Assembly (NCBI RefSeq): GCF_001514265.1 | Contig: NZ_KQ949008.1 | Location: 18,411 to 82,410 of the forward strand | Reading direction: 5' to 3' | Length of the DNA stretch: 64,000 nucleotides | Source: Streptomyces resistomycificus | GTDB lineage: Bacteria > Actinomycetota > Actinomycetes > Streptomycetales > Streptomycetaceae | Shown: positions 8,602-17,063 of the stretch, piece after piece | How positions within the stretch are numbered: position 1 is the first letter of the stretch | How the letters are laid out: every line of letters begins with the position of its first letter | The notes under the pieces: generated by a model | Databases searched by the model: none | What the model saw: the letters and a program-made list of their open reading frames with translations, nothing else | Told to the model about the DNA's origin: nothing | Position numbers and translations under genes: made by a program

Positions 8602-9627
8602 ATGAATGTCACTCCTGTCACTCCGCCACGGCCGATCGACGTTGCCGCGGTCTTTCCCCAACTGGCTCCGCTGGCCCGCACGGCGACCCGCCTGCATCCC
8701 CGCCCTGGGGCGCCGACGTGGCACGACAGCTCGATCGGCGGCCCGCTGCTGTGGCCCGCCGAGGAGCCGTGGCCGCACTGCGAGGAACCGCATGTGGTGG
8801 ATGGCATCAACCCAGCCCAGTCCCCGGCGGATCTGCGGCTGGAACGACGGATCTTCGCCGCCTCGCACGGCCGGGACCTGACTCCGGAGGAACGGGAGAC
8901 TCTCGAGCGGATCCGACCCCCTCGGACGTATCCGGTGAGGCTGGCGGTCCAGGCCTACGACGGCCCCATAGCGATGCTGCCCGTCGCGCAGCTGTACGTA
9001 CGGGATGTGCCCGATCTGAGCCCGCCGGAGGGCAAGGACCTGCTGCAGGTTCTGTGGTGCCCCTTCGATCATCCGATCATGCCCAGGACCCTGCTCTTCT
9101 GGCGTTCGGCAGCCGCCGTCACCGACGTTCTGGACACGCCCCCCGAGCCGCCCGCAGTGCAGTTCGACGGCTATCTACCGGAACCGTGCGTGCTCGAACC
9201 GGAGCAGATCACCGAGTACCCCGACCATCTGGAGCTGAGCGAAGAACTGCGGGAGCAGCTCAAGCAGTGGAGCGTGCCGCAGGCAGCAGAGGAAGACATG
9301 GACCCGGACACGTACTACGACTGTGTGCTGTCCAACGCACCCGGCTGGAAGGTCGGCGGCTGGCCCGCTTGGAACTCCACCGACCCCAGCTCGCAGCCCT
9401 GCTCCGAGTGCGGCACCGGCATGGAAATCCTGATGACCGTCGCCACGTTCGAGGAGGGGGACGACGCCGGGAACAGCTGGTCTCCGCACCCCCACCCAGG
9501 TGCTGGACCGTACCCCGGCCACCGCGGCTACAACGCGACCGGTGTCCAGATAGGCAGCGGCTACCGGCAGCACCTGTTCGTCTGCCTGGCGGAGCCCGAG
9601 CATCCGCACATCGAGTTGATGACGTAG
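8602..9627 (+). CDS. DUF1963-like protein
   Basis: 341 residues from the ATG at 8602; an ATG ten codons upstream is possible but lacks support. The N-terminal segment LHPRPGAPTWHDSSIGGPLL followed by WPAEEPWPHCEEPH, and a later segment on dilution or water content (FHP-like turns), resemble the DUF1963/YwqG group of soluble proteins of unknown function. The C-terminal third has a CxxC pair (PCSECGTGM), perhaps metal-binding, and ends with a conserved-looking HLFVCLAEPEHP. Its neighbours give no hint of role. A strong stem-loop follows the stop codon. Confidence 0.65.
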   Translation: MNVTPVTPPRPIDVAAVFPQLAPLARTATRLHPRPGAPTWHDSSIGGPLLWPAEEPWPHCEEPHVVDGINPAQSPADLRLERRIFAASHGRDLTPEERETLERIRPPRTYPVRLAVQAYDGPIAMLPVAQLYVRDVPDLSPPEGKDLLQVLWCPFDHPIMPRTLLFWRSAAAVTDVLDTPPEPPAVQFDGYLPEPCVLEPEQITEYPDHLELSEELREQLKQWSVPQAAEEDMDPDTYYDCVLSNAPGWKVGGWPAWNSTDPSSQPCSECGTGMEILMTVATFEEGDDAGNSWSPHPHPGAGPYPGHRGYNATGVQIGSGYRQHLFVCLAEPEHPHIELMT

Positions 9628-9649
9628 CCCGTCCGCAGCGTGCAGCCGG

Positions 9650-9679
9650 GGCGTCACGGTGCGGGCATGCCGTGACGCC
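9650..9679 (+). terminator. stem-loop after the DUF1963-like gene
   Basis: Perfect 10-bp stem GGCGTCACGG / CCGTGACGCC with a 10-base loop, 23 bases after the stop codon at 9627. Confidence 0.75.
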
Positions 9680-9780
9680 GGGTGGCCGCGAGGCTCAGGG
9701 TGCCTACCTGCGGCCCGACATCCGAGAAGGAAGCAGGCCATCCCTGCCACGACGCATCGCCCCAGGTTGAGCGCGTCCCG

Positions 9781-9930
9781 GTGAGCTCGCCGTTCGGTGA
9801 AGAACGTTTCCTGAGCCAGCGCCGCACGTCGCTGCCGGACATCGACCTCGATGTGGAGTCGGAGCGGCGCCCGGAGGTCATGACGCGATCATCAAGCGGT
9901 TCGGGCGGGAGCGGACCGCCGGTGACCGTG
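9781..9930 (+). pseudogene. DNA polymerase III alpha (DnaE-like) fragment
   Basis: Reads GEERFLSQRRTSLPDIDLDV and ESERRPEV; PDIDLDVES is the catalytic-aspartate motif of bacterial DnaE polymerases. The continuation DAIIKRFGRERTA is found after a frame shift near 9880. Only about 50 residues of a roughly 1,100-residue protein are left. Plasmid-borne or second DnaE copies are common in Streptomyces. Confidence 0.75.
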
Positions 9931-10041
9931 ACCAACGAGACCGCGTTCCTGGTGGACTTCCTGCCCGTAGTCCGCCGGACCTTGTCACGGTCGGGGTTCG
10001 TGATCGACCGCGTGCAGTACTACAGCGACGCGCTCAAGCCG
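9931..10041 (+). pseudogene. Mu/TniA-type transposase fragment
   Basis: About 36 residues, NETAFLVDFLPVVRRTLSRS followed by GFVIDRVQYYSDALKP, match my memory of the catalytic core region of the TniA/TnsB (Mu-type) transposases of actinomycete elements. It is directly joined to DnaE-like sequence on the left and TniB-like sequence on the right, so it survives only as a deletion scar. Confidence 0.65.
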
Positions 10042-10055
10042 CGAGTTCTTGAAAC

Positions 10056-10145
10056 CTGCTGCGCTATCTGGGCAACGAACTGCGCATCCCGCTGGTCGGC
10101 GTCGGCATCCGGGACGCCTACCTCGCCATCCGCGCCGACGCCTGA
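10056..10145 (+). pseudogene. TniB-like ATPase fragment
   Basis: LLRYLGNELRIPLVGVGIRD followed by AYLAIRADA and a stop: this resembles the segment following the ATPase core in TniB, the target-selection helper encoded after tniA. The frame differs from the TniA-like scrap. Two fragments in tniA-tniB order suggest one decayed element. Confidence 0.65.
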
Positions 10146-10192
10146 AGTCGTTGGGGCCCGAAGCGACCGTGCCCGCTGTCGGCTCGATTCGG

Positions 10193-11029
10193 CTACGCGT
10201 CGCGCCTGTGCAGCAGCAGGCTGCCGACCAGCAGCGCGGCCGCGGCCCACGTGGCGAGCACGCCCAGGCCGGCCCATGGGCCGATGGGCAGCTCGTGCAG
10301 ATGGACGGTGGCTTGGACCGCGAGTCCGGCGGACATGGGCGAGATCTGCTGGAGGTGGCGCTGCCACTCCGGGTCGTCGACCACCTGGGTGACGACGGGG
10401 AAGAGATAGAGCAGCCCGAGCACGATCCCGATGGCGGTCGCCGCCTCCCGCACCGCCGTCGCCAAGCCGAGACCGATCAGGGCGATCAGGACGAGGTAGA
10501 GGACCGAGCCCACGGCCGCGCGCAGGGTCGAGCCGTCGGCCAGGGACAGCGGGGCATAGCCGTGCGCCTCGGTGAATCCGTTGCCGGGCAGGATGTAGCG
10601 GCCGACGAGAAGGGAGGCCAGGACGGCAGCCGTCCCGGAGGCCAGGACGACCGTGGTGAGGACCGTCGCCTTGGCGGTGAGGACGGTGAGCCGGTTCGGC
10701 ACCGCCGTGAGCGTGGTGCGGATCATCCCGGTGCCGTACTCGCCGCTGACGGCCAGCACCGCCAAGACGGCGATGACCGCCTGCCCGACGGTGACGCCGG
10801 TCAGGGCGAGCTTGACAGCGTCCTGGCCGCACCCTGCATCCGGGCACTTCACGGCCTTGGCGGTGCCGCAGCCGACGGCCACGGTCAGCACGACGGCGAG
10901 CAGGAGCAACCTGCCCATGTCCCCTGCGGTGCGCAGCTTCGTCCACTCCGCGCGCAGGGCGCGGCCGAAGCCCCCTCGCCACGCGCCGTCCGCCGTGCTC
11001 GTGAGTCGTGCACTTCTCAGGAGACTCAT
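10193..11029 (-). CDS. ABC-2 type transporter permease
   Basis: 278 residues with an N-terminal cytoplasmic segment (FGRALRAEWTKLRT, the typical start of ABC-2 permeases near bacitracin or lantibiotic exporters) and about six membrane segments, for example LLLLAVVLTVAVGCG near residue 45 and AVIAVLAVLAVSGEYGTGMI with the conserved SGEYGTGMIRTTL loop. Its ATG overlaps the stop of the upstream permease gene (ATGA at 11029-11026), so translation is coupled. It forms the membrane part of an exporter with the ATPase at 12585-13532. Confidence 0.88.
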   Translation of the reverse strand: MSLLRSARLTSTADGAWRGGFGRALRAEWTKLRTAGDMGRLLLLAVVLTVAVGCGTAKAVKCPDAGCGQDAVKLALTGVTVGQAVIAVLAVLAVSGEYGTGMIRTTLTAVPNRLTVLTAKATVLTTVVLASGTAAVLASLLVGRYILPGNGFTEAHGYAPLSLADGSTLRAAVGSVLYLVLIALIGLGLATAVREAATAIGIVLGLLYLFPVVTQVVDDPEWQRHLQQISPMSAGLAVQATVHLHELPIGPWAGLGVLATWAAAALLVGSLLLHRRDA

Positions 11030-12588
11030 ACGTCCCTCCCGCGCAGCCGCACCACGGCCAGACCGAAGGCGAGCGCGGCGTATCCGCACAGCACGGCGAG
11101 GCCGGCCCATGGCGCCAACGGGTAGTAGCCGGTCGACGGCTCGTACACGCTGAGCACCTGCGCGTACTGCGGCAGGGTCTGCTGGATGGCGAAGCCCGCA
11201 GCCGGGGTCACCCGCAGCAGCCACTCCGAGACGCCCGGGGGCAGTACGCCGGAGGTGGCAAGCAGGAAGGGCAGCACGATCGACGCGATGACCAGGGCGA
11301 CCGCCGTGCCGCTGCGCCGCAGCAGGGCACCGACGCCGAGAGCGAGCACAGCGGCGGCTGCGCAGAGCAGGCCGGTGCCGACCACGACGCGCACTTCGGT
11401 CGCCGACGTGACGGGGAAGACATGGAAGCCCCTGCCGCGCGCGCCGCGTTCCCCGATGGGAATGGCGATCGCGGCGGCCACCAGGCCGATGACGAACGCG
11501 ACGCCCCCGGCCACCAGCGCCTTGGCACCAAGCACCCGGCCCCGCAAAGGAGTTGCCGCCATGGTCGTACGCAGCAGACCGCGCCGGTACTCGCCGGTGA
11601 TGAACACCGTGCCCACGGCGATCACCACGATCAGCCCGGCGAAGGTGCCGACGAGGAAGTTCTCGACGGAGAAGCCGACGCCCATGACGGGCCCGCCGAC
11701 GACCGGTGCGATGTCACCGGCCCCGGTCACGGTGAACCCGCCGCCGTCGGTCTGGGTGAAGCCGCCCTTGGTGGTGCTCGTGTAGCTGCCGGAGGTGCCC
11801 GCGTCGCCGCCCACCTGTGTGCCGCTCCACGCGCTCTGAGACCAGCCGCCGGTGAGGACGGGGCGGCCGAAGGTGCCGGTGGCCACGGCGGGGCTGAAGC
11901 CCGTGCCCGCCGCGGTGTCCTGCTTCGCCTGCGGTGACGTGGCGAAGAGCCCGGCCTGCACGGTGCGCGCAAGCCTCGGCAGCTTCGCATGGCCGACCTC
12001 GGTCCAGTGGGAGCCGTCGGTGGAGGAGGAACCGGTGAGGATATCGCCGGAGCGGACCAGGCGCAGCCACCGCGGGGACTCCTGGGAGACCTTGCCGGAA
12101 GGGCCCGCCGTATCGTGCGTGTAGTCGTACTGCATGCGCACACCGTGGCCGCCGGTGGCCATGACCGCCGCGTACGGGGCTCCCTGGGTGAGGCTTTCCT
12201 TCACGATGATCCCGGCCTTCGCCCAGGGCTGGGCGCCCTGGGCCGTCTTGCCGGTCCCGGTGTCGGCCACACCAGTCAGCGACCGCAGGGGAACGGTGAG
12301 GGTGCCGTCGCCGGTGAGCGTCTTGTGGACGAAGTAGAAGCTGTCGTTGACGGCCTCGCCGCCGGGTCCCTTCGGGTACGAGGCGGAGTCGGCGCCGCCC
12401 CCGCCGGGGGCGGGGGCGGCCGTGCCGAGCAGGCCGACCACGATCGTCACCAGGAGCGCCCCCGCCATGGCGAGGACCCAGCCACGTACCGTACGGAACT
12501 TCGTCCACTCTGCGTGCAGCGTCCTGAGGAACCCACTCTGCTCAGCGCGCCTCGTGGCCGGGGGACGAGGGGTGACGGTGGCGGTCAT
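11026..12588 (-). CDS. ABC-2 permease with a large extracellular concanavalin-like domain
   Basis: 520 residues, almost twice the length of its partner permease. After EWTKFRTVRGWVL and a first membrane segment there is an outside insert of about 270 residues (roughly 65-330). It contains AKAGIIVKESL, ATGGHGVRMQYDY, RWLRLVRSGDILTGSSSTDG and SHWTEV, in the order seen in DUF1349/LamG-like beta-sandwich domains. Then the remaining membrane segments follow, with the FITGEYRRGLLRTTMAATPL loop. The insert may recognise a cell-wall or sugar ligand. The gene overlaps the ATPase gene upstream by ATGA and the second permease downstream in the same way. Confidence 0.85.
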   Translation of the reverse strand: MTATVTPRPPATRRAEQSGFLRTLHAEWTKFRTVRGWVLAMAGALLVTIVVGLLGTAAPAPGGGGADSASYPKGPGGEAVNDSFYFVHKTLTGDGTLTVPLRSLTGVADTGTGKTAQGAQPWAKAGIIVKESLTQGAPYAAVMATGGHGVRMQYDYTHDTAGPSGKVSQESPRWLRLVRSGDILTGSSSTDGSHWTEVGHAKLPRLARTVQAGLFATSPQAKQDTAAGTGFSPAVATGTFGRPVLTGGWSQSAWSGTQVGGDAGTSGSYTSTTKGGFTQTDGGGFTVTGAGDIAPVVGGPVMGVGFSVENFLVGTFAGLIVVIAVGTVFITGEYRRGLLRTTMAATPLRGRVLGAKALVAGGVAFVIGLVAAAIAIPIGERGARGRGFHVFPVTSATEVRVVVGTGLLCAAAAVLALGVGALLRRSGTAVALVIASIVLPFLLATSGVLPPGVSEWLLRVTPAAGFAIQQTLPQYAQVLSVYEPSTGYYPLAPWAGLAVLCGYAALAFGLAVVRLRGRDV

Positions 12589-13532
12589 CGCGTAGCCTCC
12601 CCCGCCGGGATGCCCCGGTACTCCACCGCGTCCCGGGTGAGCTCCATGTACGCCTCTTCGAGCGTCGCCCGGTGCGCGGACACCTGGGAGAACGGCACCC
12701 CGTTCCGGGCGAGCAGGGCCACGATCTCCTCGTCGGGCAAGCCCGCGACGCCGAGGGTGTCGGGGCCGGTGGCGAGAACGGTGGCGCCCGCACCGTGCAG
12801 GACCTGGGCGGCGCGCGGAGGCGCGGAGGTACGCAGGGTGACCCGGCCGCCGGACGCCTCGGCGAGCAGCTCGGACACGCTGGTGTCCGCGACGACCCGG
12901 CCGCGGCCGATCACCACGAGATGGTCCGCGGTGTCTTCGAGTTCGCTCATCAGGTGACTGGAGACCAGGACGGCGCGGCCCTGCCGGGCCAACGACGACA
13001 GGAAGCCGCGCATCCACACGATGCCGTCAGGGTCCAGGCCGTTGAACGGCTCGTCCAGCATGACCACCGGCGGGTCACCGAGCAGCGCCGCCGCGATCCC
13101 CAGGCGCTGGCGCATGCCCAGCGAGAAGCCTCCGGCCTTACGCCGGGCCGCCGTGCCCAGGCCTGCCTGATCGATGACCTCGTCCACCCGCCGGGCCGAC
13201 ACGCCCTGTGAGTGGGCCAGCCACAGCAGGTGGTTACGGGCGGTGCGGCTCGGCTGCAGCGCGGAGGCGTCGAGCAGTGCCCCCAGATGCCGAAGCGGGC
13301 GACGCAGGGTGCGGTAAGGCACCCCGTCGACCAGGGCCTTTCCCTCCTCAGCCGCGTCAAGGCCCAGGATCACGCGCATGGTGGTGGACTTGCCCGCGCC
13401 GTTCGGGCCGACGAAGCCGGTCACCCGTCCGGGCCGCACGGTGAACGTCATACCGTCCAGGGCCAGCTGTGGCCCGAAGCGTTTACGCAGACCGATGACC
13501 TCGATCGTCGCCGTCGTACTCTCATCGCTCAT
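12585..13532 (-). CDS. ABC transporter ATP-binding protein
   Basis: 315 residues. Walker A GPNGAGKST is at about residues 42-50, the signature is FSLGMRQRLGIA and Walker B is PVVMLDEPFNGLDPDG, followed by the switch histidine in SSHLMSELE. The C-terminal about 80 residues form the extra domain usual in BcrA-type exporters. The ATG at 13532 is preferred; a GTG three codons upstream is also possible. It energises the two permeases downstream, all coupled by ATGA overlaps. The divergent sensor kinase and response regulator probably control the operon, as in peptide-antibiotic resistance modules; that link is inferred. Confidence 0.93.
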   Translation of the reverse strand: MSDESTTATIEVIGLRKRFGPQLALDGMTFTVRPGRVTGFVGPNGAGKSTTMRVILGLDAAEEGKALVDGVPYRTLRRPLRHLGALLDASALQPSRTARNHLLWLAHSQGVSARRVDEVIDQAGLGTAARRKAGGFSLGMRQRLGIAAALLGDPPVVMLDEPFNGLDPDGIVWMRGFLSSLARQGRAVLVSSHLMSELEDTADHLVVIGRGRVVADTSVSELLAEASGGRVTLRTSAPPRAAQVLHGAGATVLATGPDTLGVAGLPDEEIVALLARNGVPFSQVSAHRATLEEAYMELTRDAVEYRGIPAGEATR

Positions 13533-13651
13533 GGCCCCCACCCTGTGACGGAGCGAGTTACAGGGGTCGAACAGTCACTGTCATCTCGTTGTTAGGCGCC
13601 TCGGCTTAGCCTGGCCTGGTACGTGTCCTGATGCGGTGGCGAGAGGGGAGC

Positions 13652-14911
13652 ATGCGGATGAAATGGGGTCCGCCCCGGCGGCTCGCGGGCCTGGCTGTCC
13701 GGCTCGGCCTGCGCCGTGGCACTGCCCGCACCCGCTTCACCGCCTTGTACGTGACTCTGTTCCTGCTGTCGGGAACGGCGCTGCTCGCCATCGCGGCCGT
13801 GGTGGCATCCGGCGGATCCCGCTCCAGCCAGACCGCCCCCGACGGCGGCACCGATCAGCCCGCCACGGCGGCACAGGCCCAGGGCCGCATCGACGAGCTG
13901 GAGCAGCAGCTGGCCCAGGCGCACGACACCCAGTCCCGGCAGATCCTGATCGGCTCCGCCATCGCCCTCGGCGTCATGGCGGTTATCTCGGTCGGCCTCG
14001 GCTGGTTCGTCGCCGGCCGGGTGCTGCGCCCGCTGCGCGTGATGACAGCGGCCACCCGCCGGATCACCGCCGACAGCCTGCACGAACGCCTGGCCATCGG
14101 CGGCCCCGGCGACGAGGTGAAGGACCTCGCCGACACCATCGACGACCTCCTCGGCCGCCTGGAGGGCTCCTTCGACGCCCAGCGACTCTTCGTCGCCAAC
14201 GCCTCCCACGAGCTGCGCACCCCGCTCACCACGATGCGGGCCTCCCTGGACGTGGCCCTCGCCAAGCCGGGCCCGGTACCAGAGACCACGGCCACGCTGG
14301 CCGCCCGGATGCGCGCCGAACTCGACCAGGTGGACCGGCTGCTGGAGAGTTTCCTCGTCCTGGCTCGCACCCAGCACGGCGAGTTCACCGACTCGGCGCG
14401 TCACGCCCTCGGCCAACTCGCGCTGACCGCCCTGACCGGACGGGCAAAGGACATCACGGCCAAGGGACTGACCGTGCGTGAAAACCGGATCGACGACTCC
14501 GCGTGGGTGTGGGGCAGCCAGACGCTGCTGCGCCGCGTGGCCGACAACGTGGTCGACAACGCGATCGCGCACAACGACCCCGGGGGCTGGATCAGTGTCG
14601 CGGTACGGGCCGAAGGAGACGACGCAGGCGCAGTGTCCCTCGTCGTCGAGTCCAGCGGACCGGTCCTCGATCAGCGGCGGGTGGCGGACCTCGCGCAGCC
14701 CTTCCGCCGCCTTGGCGCCGACCGGACCGGCACCGGCCAGGGCAGCGGCCTCGGCCTCTCCATCGTCGCGGCCATCACCCAGGCCCACCACGGCACCCTG
14801 GACCTGCGCGCCCGCCCCGACGGCGGCCTCCGCGTCACCATCACCCTCCCCCGTACGGACGGCAGGGCGACGGCGGAAACCCCTGACACCGAGACGGGCG
14901 TGGCGCGTTGA
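13652..14911 (+). CDS. sensor histidine kinase
   Basis: 419 residues. Membrane segments at about 33-53 and 98-121 flank a short outside region (about 45 residues, including a Q/E-rich stretch). A HAMP segment follows, then the phosphoacceptor box FVANASHELRTPLTTMRASL with His186. ATP-binding motifs are the N-box NVVDNAIAHNDPGG and the G-box GQGSGLGLSIV. GAGAGGGGA precedes the ATG at 13652. The small sensor region and the divergent ABC exporter fit an intramembrane-sensing kinase that detects envelope stress or a peptide. Its stop overlaps the start of the response regulator gene. Confidence 0.93.
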   Translation: MRMKWGPPRRLAGLAVRLGLRRGTARTRFTALYVTLFLLSGTALLAIAAVVASGGSRSSQTAPDGGTDQPATAAQAQGRIDELEQQLAQAHDTQSRQILIGSAIALGVMAVISVGLGWFVAGRVLRPLRVMTAATRRITADSLHERLAIGGPGDEVKDLADTIDDLLGRLEGSFDAQRLFVANASHELRTPLTTMRASLDVALAKPGPVPETTATLAARMRAELDQVDRLLESFLVLARTQHGEFTDSARHALGQLALTALTGRAKDITAKGLTVRENRIDDSAWVWGSQTLLRRVADNVVDNAIAHNDPGGWISVAVRAEGDDAGAVSLVVESSGPVLDQRRVADLAQPFRRLGADRTGTGQGSGLGLSIVAAITQAHHGTLDLRARPDGGLRVTITLPRTDGRATAETPDTETGVAR

Positions 14912-15585
14912 GGGTCCTGGTGGTCGAGGACGCCCGCCCCCTCGCCGAAGTCATCGCCGAGGGACTGCGCGACCAGGGCATGGCCGTAGACGTGGCCCAC
15001 GACGGGCTCGACGCCGCGGCCAAGCTGGACGTCAACGCGTACGACGTCGTCGTGCTCGACCGCGACCTGCCAGGCATCCACGGCGACACCCTCTGCCAGA
15101 TGATCATCGAGCGGGACGGCCGCGTGATGGTCCTGATGCTGACCGCCGCCGACTCACCCGGCGACCGCGTCAGCGGCCTCACCCTGGGCGCCGACGACTA
15201 CCTCGCCAAGCCCTTCCACTTTCCCGAACTCGTCCTGCGCATCCGCGCACTGGCCCGCCGCCGCCCCGCCGCCCGGTCCCGCACCTTGAGCACGGCGGGC
15301 ATCGAACTCGACCCGATGCGCCGCACCGTCAGCCGCGACGGCCACCAACTCGACCTCTCCGTCAAGGAATTCGCGGTACTCGAAGCCCTCCTGAACGCGA
15401 GCCCCGCCTTCCTCAGCACGGAGAACCTCCTCGAGCAGGTCTGGGACGAACACGCCGACCCGTTCACCAACACCGTCACGGTGACCATCAGCCGCCTACG
15501 CCGCAAACTCGGCGACCCTCCGGTCATCGCCACCACACCTGGCGTGGGGTATCGGATCATGGACCCAGCCGTCCCACCCGACTGA
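14908..15585 (+). CDS. OmpR-family response regulator
   Basis: 225 residues starting at TTG, which overlaps the kinase stop codon (TTGA). Receiver domain: acidic pair in LVVEDARP, phosphoacceptor Asp51 in VVVLDRDLPG, and the conserved lysine in DDYLAKPF. The C-terminal winged helix ends TVTVTISRLRRKLGDPPVIA and GVGYRIMDP. It pairs with the kinase at 13652-14911 and probably regulates the divergent ABC-transporter operon. Confidence 0.93.
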   Translation: MRVLVVEDARPLAEVIAEGLRDQGMAVDVAHDGLDAAAKLDVNAYDVVVLDRDLPGIHGDTLCQMIIERDGRVMVLMLTAADSPGDRVSGLTLGADDYLAKPFHFPELVLRIRALARRRPAARSRTLSTAGIELDPMRRTVSRDGHQLDLSVKEFAVLEALLNASPAFLSTENLLEQVWDEHADPFTNTVTVTISRLRRKLGDPPVIATTPGVGYRIMDPAVPPD

Positions 15586-15880
15586 GCAGCCGCCAGGGGC
15601 CGGCGGCCCGCGAGCGGAGGCCGTGCTCAGTGCACCCGACTCCAGTCATCTGCGCAGCCGACTTCGGATACTGACACCACCGGTCCCTGATGACGCCCAG
15701 GTCGAGGGCGCGCGCCAGTTCACGGCGGGCCTTCTTGGGTATCTCGGGCGGTGCGTCCTCTTCCCACAGCAGGTCCTCGAGCCGGTAGCGCCGCGAGGGA
15801 CTCACGTAGAGATGGCTCTGTTCCAGGAGGTGTTGCGTGACCTGGGGCATCGCGGCGTCGGGTACCTGCCTGAGACTCAT
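15557..15880 (-). CDS. hypothetical protein, possibly a fragment
   Basis: 107 residues, MSLRQVPDAAMPQVTQHLLE then RRYRLEDLLWEEDAPPEIPK and KARRELARALDL. The composition is that of a real, charged helical protein as far as about residue 65; the rest is arginine-rich and overlaps the response regulator end antisense. The family is not recognised. It could be the N-terminal part of a longer gene that lost its 3' end. Confidence 0.35.
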   Translation of the reverse strand: MSLRQVPDAAMPQVTQHLLEQSHLYVSPSRRYRLEDLLWEEDAPPEIPKKARRELARALDLGVIRDRWCQYPKSAAQMTGVGCTEHGLRSRAAGPWRLLSRVGRLGP

Positions 15881-15961
15881 CTCGATCCGCTCGCGCTTGC
15901 TGCCTGGGGCGGGCTACGTGGAGTTGGATTGTTCCGGACGGGCTATGGGAGATCGCGATGG

Positions 15962-16198
15962 TCACTCTTTCCATTCTCCAGGCGCGAACGGGCCGGTCGC
16001 GGGTGCTACGCACTTGTCGACGATGGTCTTCTCGCCGGCCGCCGAGCCGTCCAAGCAGAGCCGTCCGCCTTGGTCGCGCAGGTCGAGAAAGAACCGCGTG
16101 GTCCTACCGGCCTGCTTTAGGGCGTGGATGCGGTCGTCGATGTAGCCGAGGTCGTTCAGGATCGTCCTGACCTCGGTGGGGGTAGGGTCCGCCAGATC
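15962..16198 (-). pseudogene. coding remnant without a start codon
   Basis: An open frame of 78 codons reads DPTPTEVRTILNDLGYIDDR, then GRTTRFFLDLRDQGGRLCLD, ending in TGPFAPGEWKE and a stop. It looks like a genuine small protein, but no ATG, GTG or TTG start precedes it in frame before a stop at 16199-16201. The 5' end has therefore been lost or shifted. The family is not recognised. Confidence 0.4.
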
Positions 16199-16223
16199 TC
16201 AGAGTGCCTGGGTGATGCGCTCT

Positions 16224-16442
16224 TCATGGAGGTTGCTCGCACACCAGTCGCAGCAGTAGCCAGCCGGAGAGCGACGCGAGCAGCGCGACGGCCGCCACGG
16301 GCACGGCACCGATGTCGAGCGTCTGCTCTCCGTCGGCGATCCGCAGTTGGTGCCCCAGCAGTGGGTCCGCGACCAGCCACACCAGGACGGGGGCCAGAAC
16401 GGCCAGGGCCGTAACCCCAAGGCGCCTTCTTCGCTCGCTCAC
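16224..16442 (-). CDS. short DUF6069-like membrane protein, probably truncated
   Basis: 72 residues with two membrane segments: VTALAVLAPVLVWLVADPLL and PVAAVALLASLSGWLLLRLV. DUF6069 proteins usually have four segments and about 130-150 residues, so this one is half length and ends abruptly in CEQPP. The GTG start overlaps the stop of the TetR gene (GTGA at 16442-16439), so the two are translationally coupled; TetR-DUF6069 pairs are a known arrangement in actinomycetes. Confidence 0.6.
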   Translation of the reverse strand: MSERRRRLGVTALAVLAPVLVWLVADPLLGHQLRIADGEQTLDIGAVPVAAVALLASLSGWLLLRLVCEQPP

Positions 16443-17050
16443 TTCGCGCCCACCGAGAGCGCCCCGTGCAGGAAGACCTCCACCAGCTCCTGCGAGGTCA
16501 GGTCGGGCTCGTCCTCGGTACGCGGCTGGGTGAAGAGCAGCCCGAAGAAGAGGGCCGCGATCTGCTCCGGCGGCCGGCGCAGGGTGGCCTTGTCCGGCTC
16601 CAGCAGCTCCGCGAGGGCCGTGCGGATACGTGTCGTCGACTCGTTGCGGCCCGCGCCGCGCACCGTGCCGGGGTGCTTGCCGCCGCGATGCCCCAGCGAG
16701 CCGGCGATCGCGCCCATCCTGGACAGGTGCGCCTGCAGTGCCTCGGCCGCCTCCGCGAGCCGGTCGGGCAGCGGCTGGGACAGGTCTATCGCGTCGAGCT
16801 CGCGGACCGCGTGCTCGGGGGAAAGCGCCTCGGCCATGCATGCCTGCAGCAGCTCGTCCTTGTCGGCGAAGACCCGGAAGATCGTTCCCTCGCCGATGCC
16901 GGCGGCGCGGGCGATCTTCGCGGTCGTCACCGCGGCGCCGTACTCGGCGATCAGCGGGATCGCGGTCTGGATGATCATTGCGCGGCGCTGCTCCGGCGAC
17001 ATGCCGGGGGCGCGGCGGCGGGTGGTCTGGTTCTCCTTGGGTGCTGTCAT
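16439..17050 (-). CDS. TetR family transcriptional regulator
   Basis: 203 residues. The HTH region is AMIIQTAIPLIAEYGAAVTT followed by AKIARAAGIGEGTIFRVFAD. The C-terminal domain ends SQELVEVFLHGAL, typical of TetR C-terminal helices. The first gene of a two-gene unit with the DUF6069-like gene. A double palindrome immediately upstream (17064-17106) is very likely its own operator. Confidence 0.93.
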   Translation of the reverse strand: MTAPKENQTTRRRAPGMSPEQRRAMIIQTAIPLIAEYGAAVTTAKIARAAGIGEGTIFRVFADKDELLQACMAEALSPEHAVRELDAIDLSQPLPDRLAEAAEALQAHLSRMGAIAGSLGHRGGKHPGTVRGAGRNESTTRIRTALAELLEPDKATLRRPPEQIAALFFGLLFTQPRTEDEPDLTSQELVEVFLHGALSVGAK

Positions 17051-17063
17051 GAGTACGAGACTA

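Noticed and set aside
12585..13541. GTG at 13541 as the start of the ABC ATPase
   Set aside because: The ATG at 13532 is a stronger codon and leaves the family N-terminus complete; the three extra residues carry no information.
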